From contig CAUDCW010000001.1 of the NCBI GenBank assembly GCA_958448165.1, positions 248,001 to 312,000 of the forward strand: 64,000 nucleotides of DNA, given 5' to 3'. Below, in pieces: positions 55,478 through 63,517 of the stretch. The stretch comes from an uncultured Oscillospiraceae bacterium. GTDB taxonomy: Bacteria; Bacillota; Clostridia; Oscillospirales; Acutalibacteraceae. Under the pieces are notes generated by a model. That model was not told where the DNA came from. It did not search any database and saw only the letters and a program-made list of their open reading frames with translations. Both the position numbers and the translations under genes were made by a program. How positions within the stretch are numbered: the stretch's first letter is position 1; each line of letters opens with the position of its first letter.

Positions 55478-55555
55478 CGTAAAAACCCTTTCTTTCATTC
55501 GTCTTAACATATATAATAAGGTATAACTAAAAATAATTCAAGGTATTTTTAAGAG

Positions 55556-55717
55556 TTGAGAGTTAAGAGTGAAGATGAAACGGGGTCACTCCACTCTTCA
55601 CTCTTCACTCTTCACTCTCCACTCTTCACTCTTCACTCTCCACTCTTCACTCTCAACTCTCAACTCTCCACTCTCAACTCTTCACTCTCCACTCTCCACT
55701 CTTCACTCTCCACTCTG
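55556..55717. repeat. Heptamer tandem array (18 x 7 bp) with inverted heptamers
   Basis: From 55592 to 55717 there are 18 consecutive 7-mers of the form (C/A)ACTCT(T/C/G). Immediately before it (55553-55577) the complementary heptamers GAGTTGA, GAGTTAA, GAGTGAA occur. The same heptamers border the 35.1- and 37.5-kb repeat elements. The frame open through it, leading into cobO, is an artefact. Confidence 0.9.
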
Positions 55718-55756
55718 CGGAGCACAGCTCCGCTAATCACCAAAGGACGTGATACT

Positions 55757-56266
55757 ATGCTTCATATTTATTACGGTGACGGCAAGGGAAAGACTACCTG
55801 TGCTGTCGGCGCAGCTGTAAGGGCAGCCGGAAATAACCTTAAGGTGCTGTTCGTTCAGCTTTTTAAAACCGAACAAAGCGGCGAGAGAGCCATACTAAAG
55901 GCAATTGACGGCGTAGCCCTCACTCCCTGCCCCGAAAAGCTTAAATTCACATTTCAGATGAACAAAGACGAGCTGGATATAGAAAAGGACAGATGCAGAC
56001 ATCTGCTTGATGAGATTTCCGAGAAATCGTCAGGCTACGATATGATTATTATTGATGAATTTTTCACGCTTATTGACTGCGCCTTTTTTGACGCAGAGCA
56101 TCTGCTATCTTATATTAAATCTATATATAATGAAACAGAGCTTATACTGACCGGTCATCAGGTTGACGTCCGATTTATTGAGCTTGCGGATTATGCCACT
56201 TATTTTGAGTGTCGGAAACACCCGTACAACAGCGGCGCAAAGCCACGAAAAGGAATTGAATTTTAA
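55757..56266 (+). CDS. cobO: Cob(I)alamin adenosyltransferase, CobO/BtuR type
   Basis: 169 residues from ATG 55757 with AAAGGACG upstream; the frame to 55556 runs through satellite DNA. P-loop GDGKGKTTCAVGAAVRAAG (about 7-25), VLFVQLFKTEQSGE, DMIIIDEFFTLID (about 95-107, Walker B-like), LILTGHQVDVRFIELADY. This order defines CobO/BtuR, which adenosylates corrinoids. It lies alone, without cobalamin genes, between repeats. A nearby role in salvage is possible. Confidence 0.88.
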   Translation: MLHIYYGDGKGKTTCAVGAAVRAAGNNLKVLFVQLFKTEQSGERAILKAIDGVALTPCPEKLKFTFQMNKDELDIEKDRCRHLLDEISEKSSGYDMIIIDEFFTLIDCAFFDAEHLLSYIKSIYNETELILTGHQVDVRFIELADYATYFECRKHPYNSGAKPRKGIEF

Positions 56267-56268
56267 AA

Positions 56269-56305
56269 AGGTGAGCAGTTTGTTTTAAGCTGCTCACCTT
56301 TATTT
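56269..56305 (+). terminator. Terminator after cobO
   Basis: AGGTGAGCAG / CTGCTCACCT stem-loop followed by TTATTTAT. Confidence 0.85.
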
Positions 56306-56340
56306 ATATCTTAATACTCAATACTCAACACTGCTAAAGT

Positions 56341-56425
56341 ATGCAACATTTTTCAGAGCGAGCCGGAACGGTCAAGACCGTTCCCTACGAACTCGGTACG
56401 GAATTCCTGAAAACTCAAAACTCAA
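56341..56425. repeat. Fragment of the palindromic dispersed repeat
   Basis: GAGCGAGCCGGAACGGTCAAGACCGTTCCC followed by CTACGAACTCGGTACGGAAT and two ACTCAAA heptamers. It matches the inner palindrome and right part of copies A and B. Confidence 0.65.
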
Positions 56426-56428
56426 AGC

Positions 56429-57499
56429 TTATTCATATGCTCTTATTGAGTAAGAATACGGTATATATCTGCCTGTGCTGTTCAGATAGGTTTCAAGATT
56501 TGACAGCACACCTCCCCACGGGTTTGCAATCAGGAAATCGGAGGTCTTGAGGTTTGAAGAACTCGCACCCGGCTTTATACCTACAATAGTTACCCAGTGG
56601 TCGCTGTAGCCGTTATCTGTGTTTATTATTGTCGGATTGCCCTTTTTAAGCTGATTATAAGCTATTTTCAGCTTATCCGAAACGCTGTTGTTATAATAAC
56701 GCACATTTGCAAGACCAAAACCGGCTCCCCATGAAGTCCATATTATCTTTGAGTCATTGGGGGCAATTTTTTTGCCGTAATACATTGATGCACCGATTGC
56801 CTCCGCAGTTGCACTGCAGCCGACATTTGTGCTGCCCTCGTTGAATTTGCTGTAATTGCGCTGGTCATAAAGGTACGAATTCGAATAATTGTCGCACACT
56901 TTATATGTAACTCCTTTGTGCTGAATTGTCCCGGCAGACTGTGGCGCTGTCACCGTAACAGTACACTTTGCCGAATAATTTCCGTCAACAGAGGTAGCCG
57001 TTATCGTCGCTGTTCCGGCGGCTTTGGCTGTCACCTTGCCGTTGGAATTCACCGTTGCGACAGAGCTTTTTGATGTAGAGTATGACAAATATTTGTTTGT
57101 AGCGGTTGTCGGCGTTACGTTTGCTCCGAGCGAGAAGCTGTTTCCAACCTCAAGCGTTTTTGTTTTTGAAGCAACAGTTGTTCCCGTTACCCTTACCGTA
57201 CTGCCGCTGACTGAATAATCCATCAGTTCCAGAGCGTGGCTGAGCTTCAGACCGCTTGTAGGCATACCTGCCGCAGTAAGATATTCAGCTGTAACCACGT
57301 TGTCGCCGAGCGCACATTTCATAACCTTTATTGCATCTGCTGTTGAAACATATCCGTTGTGGTCAACATCACCGTAAACAGTCTTTGCGATTGCCGATGA
57401 AGCGATATCGTCTGTCTCAACTGCTGCTGCACAATATACGCTTGTTATCGCTATTGCAGACGCCGCCGCAACAGCAAGTATTTTACTTGGTTTTTGCAT
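56429..57499 (-). CDS. Secreted dockerin-Big2-C39-type peptidase protein
   Basis: 356 residues from ATG 57499 (TGGAG upstream). Signal peptide about 1-26 (KILAVAAASAIAITSV). Residues about 36-95 form a dockerin-like module (YGDVDHNGYVSTADAIKVMK), with a degenerate second half GLKLSHALELMDYSV. About 98-180 is a Big2 immunoglobulin-like domain (TLEVGNSFSLGANVTPTTAT, GTATITATSVDGNYSAKCTV). The C-terminal part is a papain-like C39 fold with Cys in STNVGCSATAEAIGASMYYG, His in DHWVTIVGI and Asn in ANPWGG. Probably an extracellular cysteine protease bound to a scaffold. Substrate unknown. Confidence 0.82.
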   Translation of the reverse strand: MQKPSKILAVAAASAIAITSVYCAAAVETDDIASSAIAKTVYGDVDHNGYVSTADAIKVMKCALGDNVVTAEYLTAAGMPTSGLKLSHALELMDYSVSGSTVRVTGTTVASKTKTLEVGNSFSLGANVTPTTATNKYLSYSTSKSSVATVNSNGKVTAKAAGTATITATSVDGNYSAKCTVTVTAPQSAGTIQHKGVTYKVCDNYSNSYLYDQRNYSKFNEGSTNVGCSATAEAIGASMYYGKKIAPNDSKIIWTSWGAGFGLANVRYYNNSVSDKLKIAYNQLKKGNPTIINTDNGYSDHWVTIVGIKPGASSSNLKTSDFLIANPWGGVLSNLETYLNSTGRYIPYSYSIRAYE

Positions 57500-57530
57500 A
57501 GGAAAACTCCAATCTTTTTTTATCACAAGA

Positions 57531-57559
57531 ATTGTAACAAAATTATTACAACCTGTCAA
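57531..57559 (-). promoter_or_regulatory. Promoter of the dockerin-C39 gene
   Basis: Minus-strand TTGACA (57554-57559), 17-bp spacer, TACAAT (57531-57536). An inverted repeat TTGTAA-N8-TTACAA overlaps the -10. Confidence 0.65.
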
Positions 57560-57611
57560 GAAAGATTACAGCGCCGTCATCACAGACATTGTTATGGTTT
57601 TCCTTGGTTTT

Positions 57612-58127
57612 TTAGTCAATTATCTCAATAATCACGTTTTTGGCAAGCGAACGGTTGCGGTATCGCAAGTCCTCTGTCACCTCTTTAACAACCTCTAAAA
57701 ACGGCGGCAGCTCCGGTATCTGCTGTTCACTTTTCAATTCAACCTCAACTGTCGCCCTGTCACTCCAAAAGTCATATATGTCAAGCTCTATTGTCTGACC
57801 CTTATATTCAAAGCTGTGTCTGTGCTTATGAATCGGCAGATACTGCGGGTCACGGTGTTCTGAGAGGATTTCAAATTCTTCTGTTGCAATATTCTCCTCA
57901 ATTTCCACCCTCTTTACAGGCGTTATATCCCTTTTATACGTTTTTTTGCAGGTGACAATTCCGTTTCTCGCACTTTTTCTTATTCTTATGCCGCCCCCGT
58001 CAAAGTCAGGCGACAGATACATTTGTATCATTTCGGTATCCGTATAACCGCTCTGATTTTTCAGCATATTTACATCCGGCATCCTGATAAGATATTTTCT
58101 TTCAATTTCCAACGGTAAATTATTCAT
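57612..58127 (-). CDS. CYTH-domain protein (triphosphate tunnel metalloenzyme)
   Basis: 171 residues from ATG 58127 with AGAGGTG upstream. N-terminal ExExK motif in LEIERKYLI (residues 6-10), then repeated charged strands: IRIRKSARNGIVTCKKTYKR, VKRVEIEENIATEEFEIL, TIELDIYDFWSDRATVEVEL. Such enzymes cleave tripolyphosphate or thiamine triphosphate, or act as class IV adenylate cyclases; the exact reaction cannot be read from sequence. Single gene. Confidence 0.88.
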   Translation of the reverse strand: MNNLPLEIERKYLIRMPDVNMLKNQSGYTDTEMIQMYLSPDFDGGGIRIRKSARNGIVTCKKTYKRDITPVKRVEIEENIATEEFEILSEHRDPQYLPIHKHRHSFEYKGQTIELDIYDFWSDRATVEVELKSEQQIPELPPFLEVVKEVTEDLRYRNRSLAKNVIIEIID

Positions 58128-58220
58128 TTTTCCACACCTCTCCTGTATGTTAAAAAGCATAACAGAATAAATTTATACAGTCAATAGTGCTGATGCCGTT
58201 TATCTTCAGCATGATAACAC

Positions 58221-58248
58221 AAAAAGGGATGCTCTCGCACCCCCTTTT
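58221..58248 (-). terminator. Terminator after the alpha-amylase gene
   Basis: AAAAGGGGG-TGCGAGAGCA-TCCCTTTTT stem on the minus strand. Confidence 0.75.
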
Positions 58249-58284
58249 GTCAATTATTTATGTCCGTATGAAAGCCATTGATTT

Positions 58285-61014
58285 TCAGCTAAGAACAACT
58301 TTCTTTGTCTGTCCTACAGGATAGCTGACGCTGATTTGCAGCGCATACTTCTGAATAACTATTGCATCTGCGAGGTTAACCTTACCGTTGGAATCAGTAT
58401 CACCCTCTGCCTTCTGCTTTGCAGTGAAAGTGCTAACGCCGATTGAAGCTTTCTGAACTAAAACAGCATCAGAAAGGTTAACCTTTCCGTCCTCGTTTAC
58501 ATCGCCGAGCAGTATTGTTACCGTTGTTCCGCTCGGGTCTGTAGGAGCTGTTGTCGGCTGAGTCGGGTCAACCGCAGTATATACTTTCCAGCTGTTTCCT
58601 GCAGAGAAGAGCATTGAATTGCCGCCCAGTGCAAGTCCGCCCTCGCCGTCAGCAGGATATCTGTTTGTTGTTGCGTCCTTTCCCTCGGTAAATATAGCAA
58701 CTGCGTTCTCATATCCCTCGGGAACATCCATCACATAATAGCCTGTTGCACTGTCAAGTGTCATTAGTGTGCCCGGCCATGCGACATAGCCAACATCAAC
58801 AGCGTCAGCGCCGGATGCAATCGGGTCAGAAACACGTGCGCCGCTTGATACCGTCGCAGAAGAATTCCAAGCCGTACCGTTATACTTGCCGTCTGTCTGT
58901 GAGCCGTCAAGATAATAGCCCGTAACGCCCGTAACTGCAAGGTCAACCGTCTGTGCGCCGTTGCCGTTGTTGAACACAACGCTTGTTGCACCACTCGGAA
59001 TGTCAATTGTATAGTTACCCTTGCCTTCAAGGGTTGTCTCATACTTTGTCATGGCTGAGCCCGGCCATGCAGAGCCGCAGGTTTCGCCGCCGTTGAAGAA
59101 ATAAGCATTTACTTTACCCCAGTTTAAGCTGTCGGTAAATTTGATTGTATTGCCGGCAGAGGTCGGGTCTGTAGCAGATGTCGGGGTTGTAGGATCGGTC
59201 GGAGTATCTCCGCCTACATTATAAATGTAGCAATAAACCGACTTCCAGTTGTATGATGAGTTATCAAAATAGATTCTCTGAGCCTTGCTCGGGTCAGCCT
59301 TTTTGTATGTATATGTCTGCGGGTCAGATGTTGTTTTGCCGTCGGTTGCCGTTACCGTAAGCTTAATCTCAACACCGTAGTCAACGCCTTCACCCACAGA
59401 GATTGTTTTGCTGCCGGTAAAGGTCTGTGCAGTGCCGCCGTTTATGCTGTAAGTACCCGATGTTGCGTTTGTCAAAGAAAGGTCAACGCTGATGCCTGAC
59501 GCCTTGTCAACTCTGTATGTGCCGCTTGCCTTTGAAACGCTGACAGACGGCTTTGAAACTGCGTTGTAAACAACAGCAATACCTGTTGAACCGATCTGTC
59601 CTTTGATCTGTCCTCCCGATACTGTAAATGTGTTGCCTGTAACCTGGTCGGTATAAGTGCCGTCCTTCATCTTGTTCGCCTTAACGCTTACAGATGTTGA
59701 AGTACCCGAGCAGTTCACAAGAACAACGCCGCTTGTGCCGCGTTCATTGTAGGCGATAGAGCCGCTTGAAGAAAGATACTCTGTTTCGCCTCCAAAATAA
59801 TTCTTGAATTTGTTTATTGCCTTAACTTCTTTGTTTGCCCATGCGGTAACGCTTGAAGTACCGATATTCTGCGAATAGTTTGCAGGACGCGCAAGATACA
59901 TACCTGCAACCTCGGCTCTTGTGCCGACAAGCGCCCATGACTTGTTCATTGTTGAGTCGCTCTGTCCTCTTGATGAGCCGTCAGCATATGTATCGTGTGA
60001 TTCGTTCCACAAAACAGCCTTGCTCGCCTCCGGAGCTGAATTATCTTGGAAGTTAAAATCACTTCTCTTTGCACCGCTTGCATTTCCTGAATTAACCTGA
60101 TTGCGGATGTCATTGCTTACTGTGTTGACAGTTACGCTCATATACTTTGTATATTCATCTAAAACGCTCTGTCCGCCGCCGGTTTTATCAAGAATCTCGC
60201 CGTAATAATATGGAGTAATTCCTCTTGAGCTCTTTGCATATGATGTTGTGTATCCGAGAATTTCGGACCAGAAGTTACTTGAAGCGTTTTCAAGGTCATT
60301 CGGAACCTCAAGGTGCTTTGCTCCGTCAAAACGGAAGCCGTCTGCACCTGCGTCAATACACTCCTTCATAAAGGCTTTCTCGTAATTCTGAATTTTTGAG
60401 TTGCCCGTGTTGAGGTCGGGAAGACCACCCATACAGTTGTGGGTAATGTCCCAACGGCTACTCCAGTTTGAGGTATTTGTTGTGATACTGTGCCAGCAGC
60501 TTGAGTCATTTCTGATGTCGTTGGGAATTGTCGGCGAAAGTGTGTTGTTGCCGTTGTTTGCCATATGGTTCAACACAGCGTCAACAATAACCTTTACACC
60601 GTATTTGTGAGCCTCGGCACACATAGCCTCAAAATCAGCCTTTGTTCCCAATGCGTTCTGAGAAGACGTATCAATCTTGAAGTTTGACGGCTGGTAATAA
60701 ACCCACCAGCTTCCCGAATAAGCTCTTCCCTGTGTCGTCTCCTTGATTGTCTGGATAGGCGAGGTCTGGATAGCAGAGAAGCCCTGCTCGGCAATCTTCT
60801 GCATATTGCTCTTGATGCCGTTGTACGACCAGTTCCAGCACTGAAGAATCTGACCCTGCTGAATATCATCGACAAGACCGTAATCCGTCGCCTGTGATGA
60901 TGTTGTTTCGGTTGTCACAGCGGTCGCAACAACCGGGATAGAAAATACCGAAGCCGCAAGGCAAAGCGCCATTACAAGGCTAAGAATTTTCTTTCCGATT
61001 TTCTGTTTTACCAT
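58285..61014 (-). CDS. Secreted dockerin-bearing alpha-amylase, AmyE-like GH13 with CBM26-like modules
   Basis: 909 residues from ATG 61014 (AAGGAGG upstream). Signal peptide about 1-35. The GH13 barrel (about 50-480) is close to B. subtilis AmyE: SAIQTSPIQTIKE, VKVIVDAVLNHM, nucleophile Asp230 in GFRFDGAKH, acid/base Glu273 in YYGEIL, Asp341 in NESHDTYADG. Next come an Ig-like segment, a starch-binding module start (RIYFDNSSYNWKSVYCYIYN, about 578-597), a Thr/Pro linker, a fuller CBM26-like module (about 621-718), and a module end (AWPGTLMTLDSATGYYVMDV, about 745-816). The dockerin (about 838-905) has LGDVNEDGKVNLSDAVLVQK and DTDSNGKVNLADAIVIQK. Extracellular starch hydrolysis on a cohesin scaffold is inferred. 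Confidence 0.93.
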   Translation of the reverse strand: MVKQKIGKKILSLVMALCLAASVFSIPVVATAVTTETTSSQATDYGLVDDIQQGQILQCWNWSYNGIKSNMQKIAEQGFSAIQTSPIQTIKETTQGRAYSGSWWVYYQPSNFKIDTSSQNALGTKADFEAMCAEAHKYGVKVIVDAVLNHMANNGNNTLSPTIPNDIRNDSSCWHSITTNTSNWSSRWDITHNCMGGLPDLNTGNSKIQNYEKAFMKECIDAGADGFRFDGAKHLEVPNDLENASSNFWSEILGYTTSYAKSSRGITPYYYGEILDKTGGGQSVLDEYTKYMSVTVNTVSNDIRNQVNSGNASGAKRSDFNFQDNSAPEASKAVLWNESHDTYADGSSRGQSDSTMNKSWALVGTRAEVAGMYLARPANYSQNIGTSSVTAWANKEVKAINKFKNYFGGETEYLSSSGSIAYNERGTSGVVLVNCSGTSTSVSVKANKMKDGTYTDQVTGNTFTVSGGQIKGQIGSTGIAVVYNAVSKPSVSVSKASGTYRVDKASGISVDLSLTNATSGTYSINGGTAQTFTGSKTISVGEGVDYGVEIKLTVTATDGKTTSDPQTYTYKKADPSKAQRIYFDNSSYNWKSVYCYIYNVGGDTPTDPTTPTSATDPTSAGNTIKFTDSLNWGKVNAYFFNGGETCGSAWPGSAMTKYETTLEGKGNYTIDIPSGATSVVFNNGNGAQTVDLAVTGVTGYYLDGSQTDGKYNGTAWNSSATVSSGARVSDPIASGADAVDVGYVAWPGTLMTLDSATGYYVMDVPEGYENAVAIFTEGKDATTNRYPADGEGGLALGGNSMLFSAGNSWKVYTAVDPTQPTTAPTDPSGTTVTILLGDVNEDGKVNLSDAVLVQKASIGVSTFTAKQKAEGDTDSNGKVNLADAIVIQKYALQISVSYPVGQTKKVVLS

Positions 61015-61113
61015 TTTTGTTTCCTCCTTATTCATATATAAATCCCAGGGAACACAAAATTCCCACAAATATAACATAGCACCAAAATATAAATTTTACA
61101 ATCCGCAAATAGC

Positions 61114-61136
61114 CCAAATTTTTCTATAAAATTTGG
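61114..61136. promoter_or_regulatory. Perfect palindrome CCAAATTTT-N5-AAAATTTGG in the divergent amylase region
   Basis: Nine-base arms with a five-base centre, 100 bp before the amylase start and 73 bp before the divergent promoter. Just downstream on the minus strand is a possible amylase promoter (TTGTAA, 17 bp, TATGTT). Operator-like; the regulator is unknown. Confidence 0.5.
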
Positions 61137-61208
61137 CAATAATATACACAACACTTTGTTAGGGTCATTTTTCATTCGTATAATATCACAGACAGAAGGA
61201 ATATTTTG

Positions 61209-61237
61209 TTGAAAATTACCGTTTTTCGTGTTACAAT
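61209..61237 (+). promoter_or_regulatory. Promoter of the first Tim44-like gene
   Basis: TTGAAA (61209-61214), 17-bp spacer, TACAAT (61232-61237), 32 bp before ATG 61270. Confidence 0.7.
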
Positions 61238-61269
61238 ACTGATATAGATTTGAGTTGAGGAGATTTCAT

Positions 61270-62337
61270 ATGAAAAAGAGAATTTTTGCAGTGCTTGCCT
61301 GTCTTCTTCTGGTGTTTTCACTCCTGATGGTGGGCATTTTCAGCGCTTCTGCGGTTTTTCCCGATAACCAATGGGATGTCGGCAACTACAACGACTACGG
61401 CGGTGGCGGCGGAGGAGGCGGCTACTCCGGCGGCGGCTACAGCGGCGGAGGATATTCCGGCGGCGGCAGCTCCGGCGGTGACCTCGGTTTCCTGTTTAGC
61501 AGTCCCTTCGGACTAATTGCGGCAGTAATAGTTGTCATTGTGATAATTATCTTCGGCGCTGTATCAAAGGGTAAGGGCGGCACCACCCAGCCCTACACAC
61601 CGCCTGCGGCACCACCTGTTATGCCGATGGATTTCACAGACAGAATTTCAGATGCTATACGTCAGATTGACCCGAACTTCTCGTCCGACGCATTCATCAC
61701 ATGGTCCAAGGACGTGTTCATAACCTTACAGCAGGCGTGGACCGAGCGTGACTGGAGCACTATCCGTCCTCTTGAAAAAGAGGAGCTGTTTGAACAGCAC
61801 AAACGCCAGCTCGATGAATACATAAGAAACAAGAAAATCAATATTATTGAGCGCATCAACGTGGGCCAGACTCATCTTCACAAATATGAGCGTGACGCTC
61901 AGTATGAGTATCTGACGGTTTATATGGCTACAAGAATGGTTGACTATATTATCGACGAAGAAACACGCAAGGTGCTCAAGGGTGACCCGAACACAGACTG
62001 CTATATGAACTACCTGCTTACATTTATGCGTAAAACAGGCGTCAAGAGCCACGAGGGCACAGACAAGAGCGTTGCAAAGAACTGCCCGAACTGCGGCGCA
62101 CCGCTCAGCATCACAAGCAGCGGCAAGTGCGATTTCTGCGGCAGCATCATCACAACCGGCGACTTTGACTGGGTACTCGCCAAAATGGACGCTGTCAAGG
62201 CAAACACTGTTATCGACAACCGAGGCGTTATCATCAACGACGGAACACAAAACAATAACAATAACAACGGTGATAACGGCAATAACGGCAACGGCGGCGT
62301 AAGCTTTGACGATATGATGAACGGCGACAACAACTGA
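61270..62337 (+). CDS. Tim44-like domain membrane protein with zinc ribbon (paralogue 1)
   Basis: 355 residues from ATG 61270 (GGAG upstream). Signal peptide or first helix (about 3-28), a Gly/Ser/Tyr-rich segment of repeated YSGGG units (about 40-72), a hydrophobic helix (about 78-98), then a Tim44-like domain (about 120-260: DAFITWSKDVFITLQQAWTE, RDWSTIRPLEKEELFEQHKR, YEYLTVYMATRMVDYIIDEE). A C-terminal zinc ribbon reads CPNCGAPLSITSSGKCDFCG (about 273-292). The tail is Asn/Gly-rich. Tim44-like domains occur in membrane-associated bacterial proteins of uncertain function. A close paralogue follows. Confidence 0.85.
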   Translation: MKKRIFAVLACLLLVFSLLMVGIFSASAVFPDNQWDVGNYNDYGGGGGGGGYSGGGYSGGGYSGGGSSGGDLGFLFSSPFGLIAAVIVVIVIIIFGAVSKGKGGTTQPYTPPAAPPVMPMDFTDRISDAIRQIDPNFSSDAFITWSKDVFITLQQAWTERDWSTIRPLEKEELFEQHKRQLDEYIRNKKINIIERINVGQTHLHKYERDAQYEYLTVYMATRMVDYIIDEETRKVLKGDPNTDCYMNYLLTFMRKTGVKSHEGTDKSVAKNCPNCGAPLSITSSGKCDFCGSIITTGDFDWVLAKMDAVKANTVIDNRGVIINDGTQNNNNNNGDNGNNGNGGVSFDDMMNGDNN

Positions 62338-62356
62338 TTAATATTCATTTGCAAAC

Positions 62357-62393
62357 AAGGCAGGCAACGTCTTTACACGCTGCCTGCCTTTTA
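62357..62393 (+). terminator. Terminator between the Tim44-like paralogues
   Basis: AAGGCAGGCA / TGCCTGCCTT stem-loop followed by TTAG. Confidence 0.8.
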
Positions 62394-62394
62394 G

Positions 62395-62412
62395 CTAAGG
62401 AAGCACTGAATA
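62395..62412. mobile_element. Solo end of the IS5-like MITE
   Basis: CTAA target-like bases then GGAAGCACTGAATA, identical to the right end of MITE copy 2. The matching second end is not seen, so this is a remnant. Confidence 0.5.
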
Positions 62413-62431
62413 TATTGGGAGAATTTATGAT

Positions 62432-63385
62432 ATGAAAAAGAAAGCTCTTATTATCACTATATTGACAGCATTGCTTTTTTCTGCTTTGCCCCATTGCACC
62501 GCAGCTGCACTCGCAAGGGAAGCTACAGCACAAACGAGCAGTGACTATCCGACGAATTTTTTATCTCTCCTTATGCCGTTTATCCCAATAATAATTATTC
62601 TGGCTGCAGTTATCATAATAATAACGGCTGTTAAAAGAGCCGGCAGAGCCGCCTCAAGATGGACCTCCTCAACCCTGTCATCACTGATATCCTCACTGAT
62701 AAACAAGGAAACAGCCGCACAAAAGCAAAAACAGCCTGTCAATAATTTTTCAACCAACACCCTGCCAAAGGACAACACCTTAAAAATTGTTTCGGCTGTT
62801 CGCTGTGTTGACAGCAGCTTTATGGGCGAAGCTTTCTTAACATGGGCAAACAATGTTTTCATTACTCTTCAAAAAGCCCTGACATTACGGGATTGCAGCA
62901 TTATACAGCCTTTTGAAAAGGAAGAGCTTTTTGAAGATCACAAAAAGCTTATAGACGGATATATAAAATCAAACAGAATAAACGTCAGGAATTCGGTGAG
63001 CATCAGCGTTTCTTATCTTCACAAATACGAACGTAACCGTCAGTATGAATATCTGACGGTGTATATGGATACCGGTATGACAGATTATATAATTGACGCC
63101 AACACAAAATGGGTTATCAGCGGCAATCCCAACACCCTGAAGCAGGAAAAATATCTGCTGACCTTTATCAGAAAAAGAGGCTTTTTCAGCAACGCCGAGT
63201 GCAACAGAGTAAGGTCGAAAAACTGCCCCAACTGCGGTGCGGCGCTCAGTATGTCAAACAGCAGCAAATGCGATTTCTGCGGCAGTATAATAACAAACTG
63301 CGACTTTGACTGGGTGCTGTCCTGTATAAACACACTGACTCCCACCACCGTTATAGACAACAGAGGTGTTGTTATCTCGGATTAA
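62432..63385 (+). CDS. Tim44-like domain membrane protein with zinc ribbon (paralogue 2)
   Basis: 317 residues. N-terminal signal or helix (about 5-25), a second helix (about 45-67), no Gly-rich repeat, then the Tim44-like domain: GEAFLTWANNVFITLQKALT, LRDCSIIQPFEKEELFEDHK, YEYLTVYMDTGMTDYIIDAN. The zinc ribbon CPNCGAALSMSNSSKCDFCG and end TVIDNRGVVISD match paralogue 1 almost exactly. The two genes are a tandem duplication; codon use differs between them. The MITE remnant lies just upstream, and no clear promoter was found. Function unknown. Confidence 0.85.
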   Translation: MKKKALIITILTALLFSALPHCTAAALAREATAQTSSDYPTNFLSLLMPFIPIIIILAAVIIIITAVKRAGRAASRWTSSTLSSLISSLINKETAAQKQKQPVNNFSTNTLPKDNTLKIVSAVRCVDSSFMGEAFLTWANNVFITLQKALTLRDCSIIQPFEKEELFEDHKKLIDGYIKSNRINVRNSVSISVSYLHKYERNRQYEYLTVYMDTGMTDYIIDANTKWVISGNPNTLKQEKYLLTFIRKRGFFSNAECNRVRSKNCPNCGAALSMSNSSKCDFCGSIITNCDFDWVLSCINTLTPTTVIDNRGVVISD

Positions 63386-63421
63386 TCCGTAAAGCACCTT
63401 TTTTCCGCAAGGCTTCACTTC

Positions 63422-63451
63422 TTGACACGCTGTCAGGCTTTGTTATATTAT
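63422..63451 (+). promoter_or_regulatory. Promoter of metF
   Basis: TTGACA (63422-63427), 18-bp spacer, TATTAT (63446-63451). The leader is about 60 nt and has no SAM riboswitch. Confidence 0.65.
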
Positions 63452-63517
63452 ATAGGATAAGGGATTTGACCCTATTTTTTTAATAAACAGTTTATCGCAC
63501 ATGAACAGGAGAATAAT

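Noticed and set aside
55556..55756. N-terminal extension of cobO read through the heptamer array
   Set aside because: The extension translates to LFTLHSPLFTLHSP-type repeats and lacks a ribosome site, while ATG 55757 follows AAAGGACG and starts the conserved P-loop.
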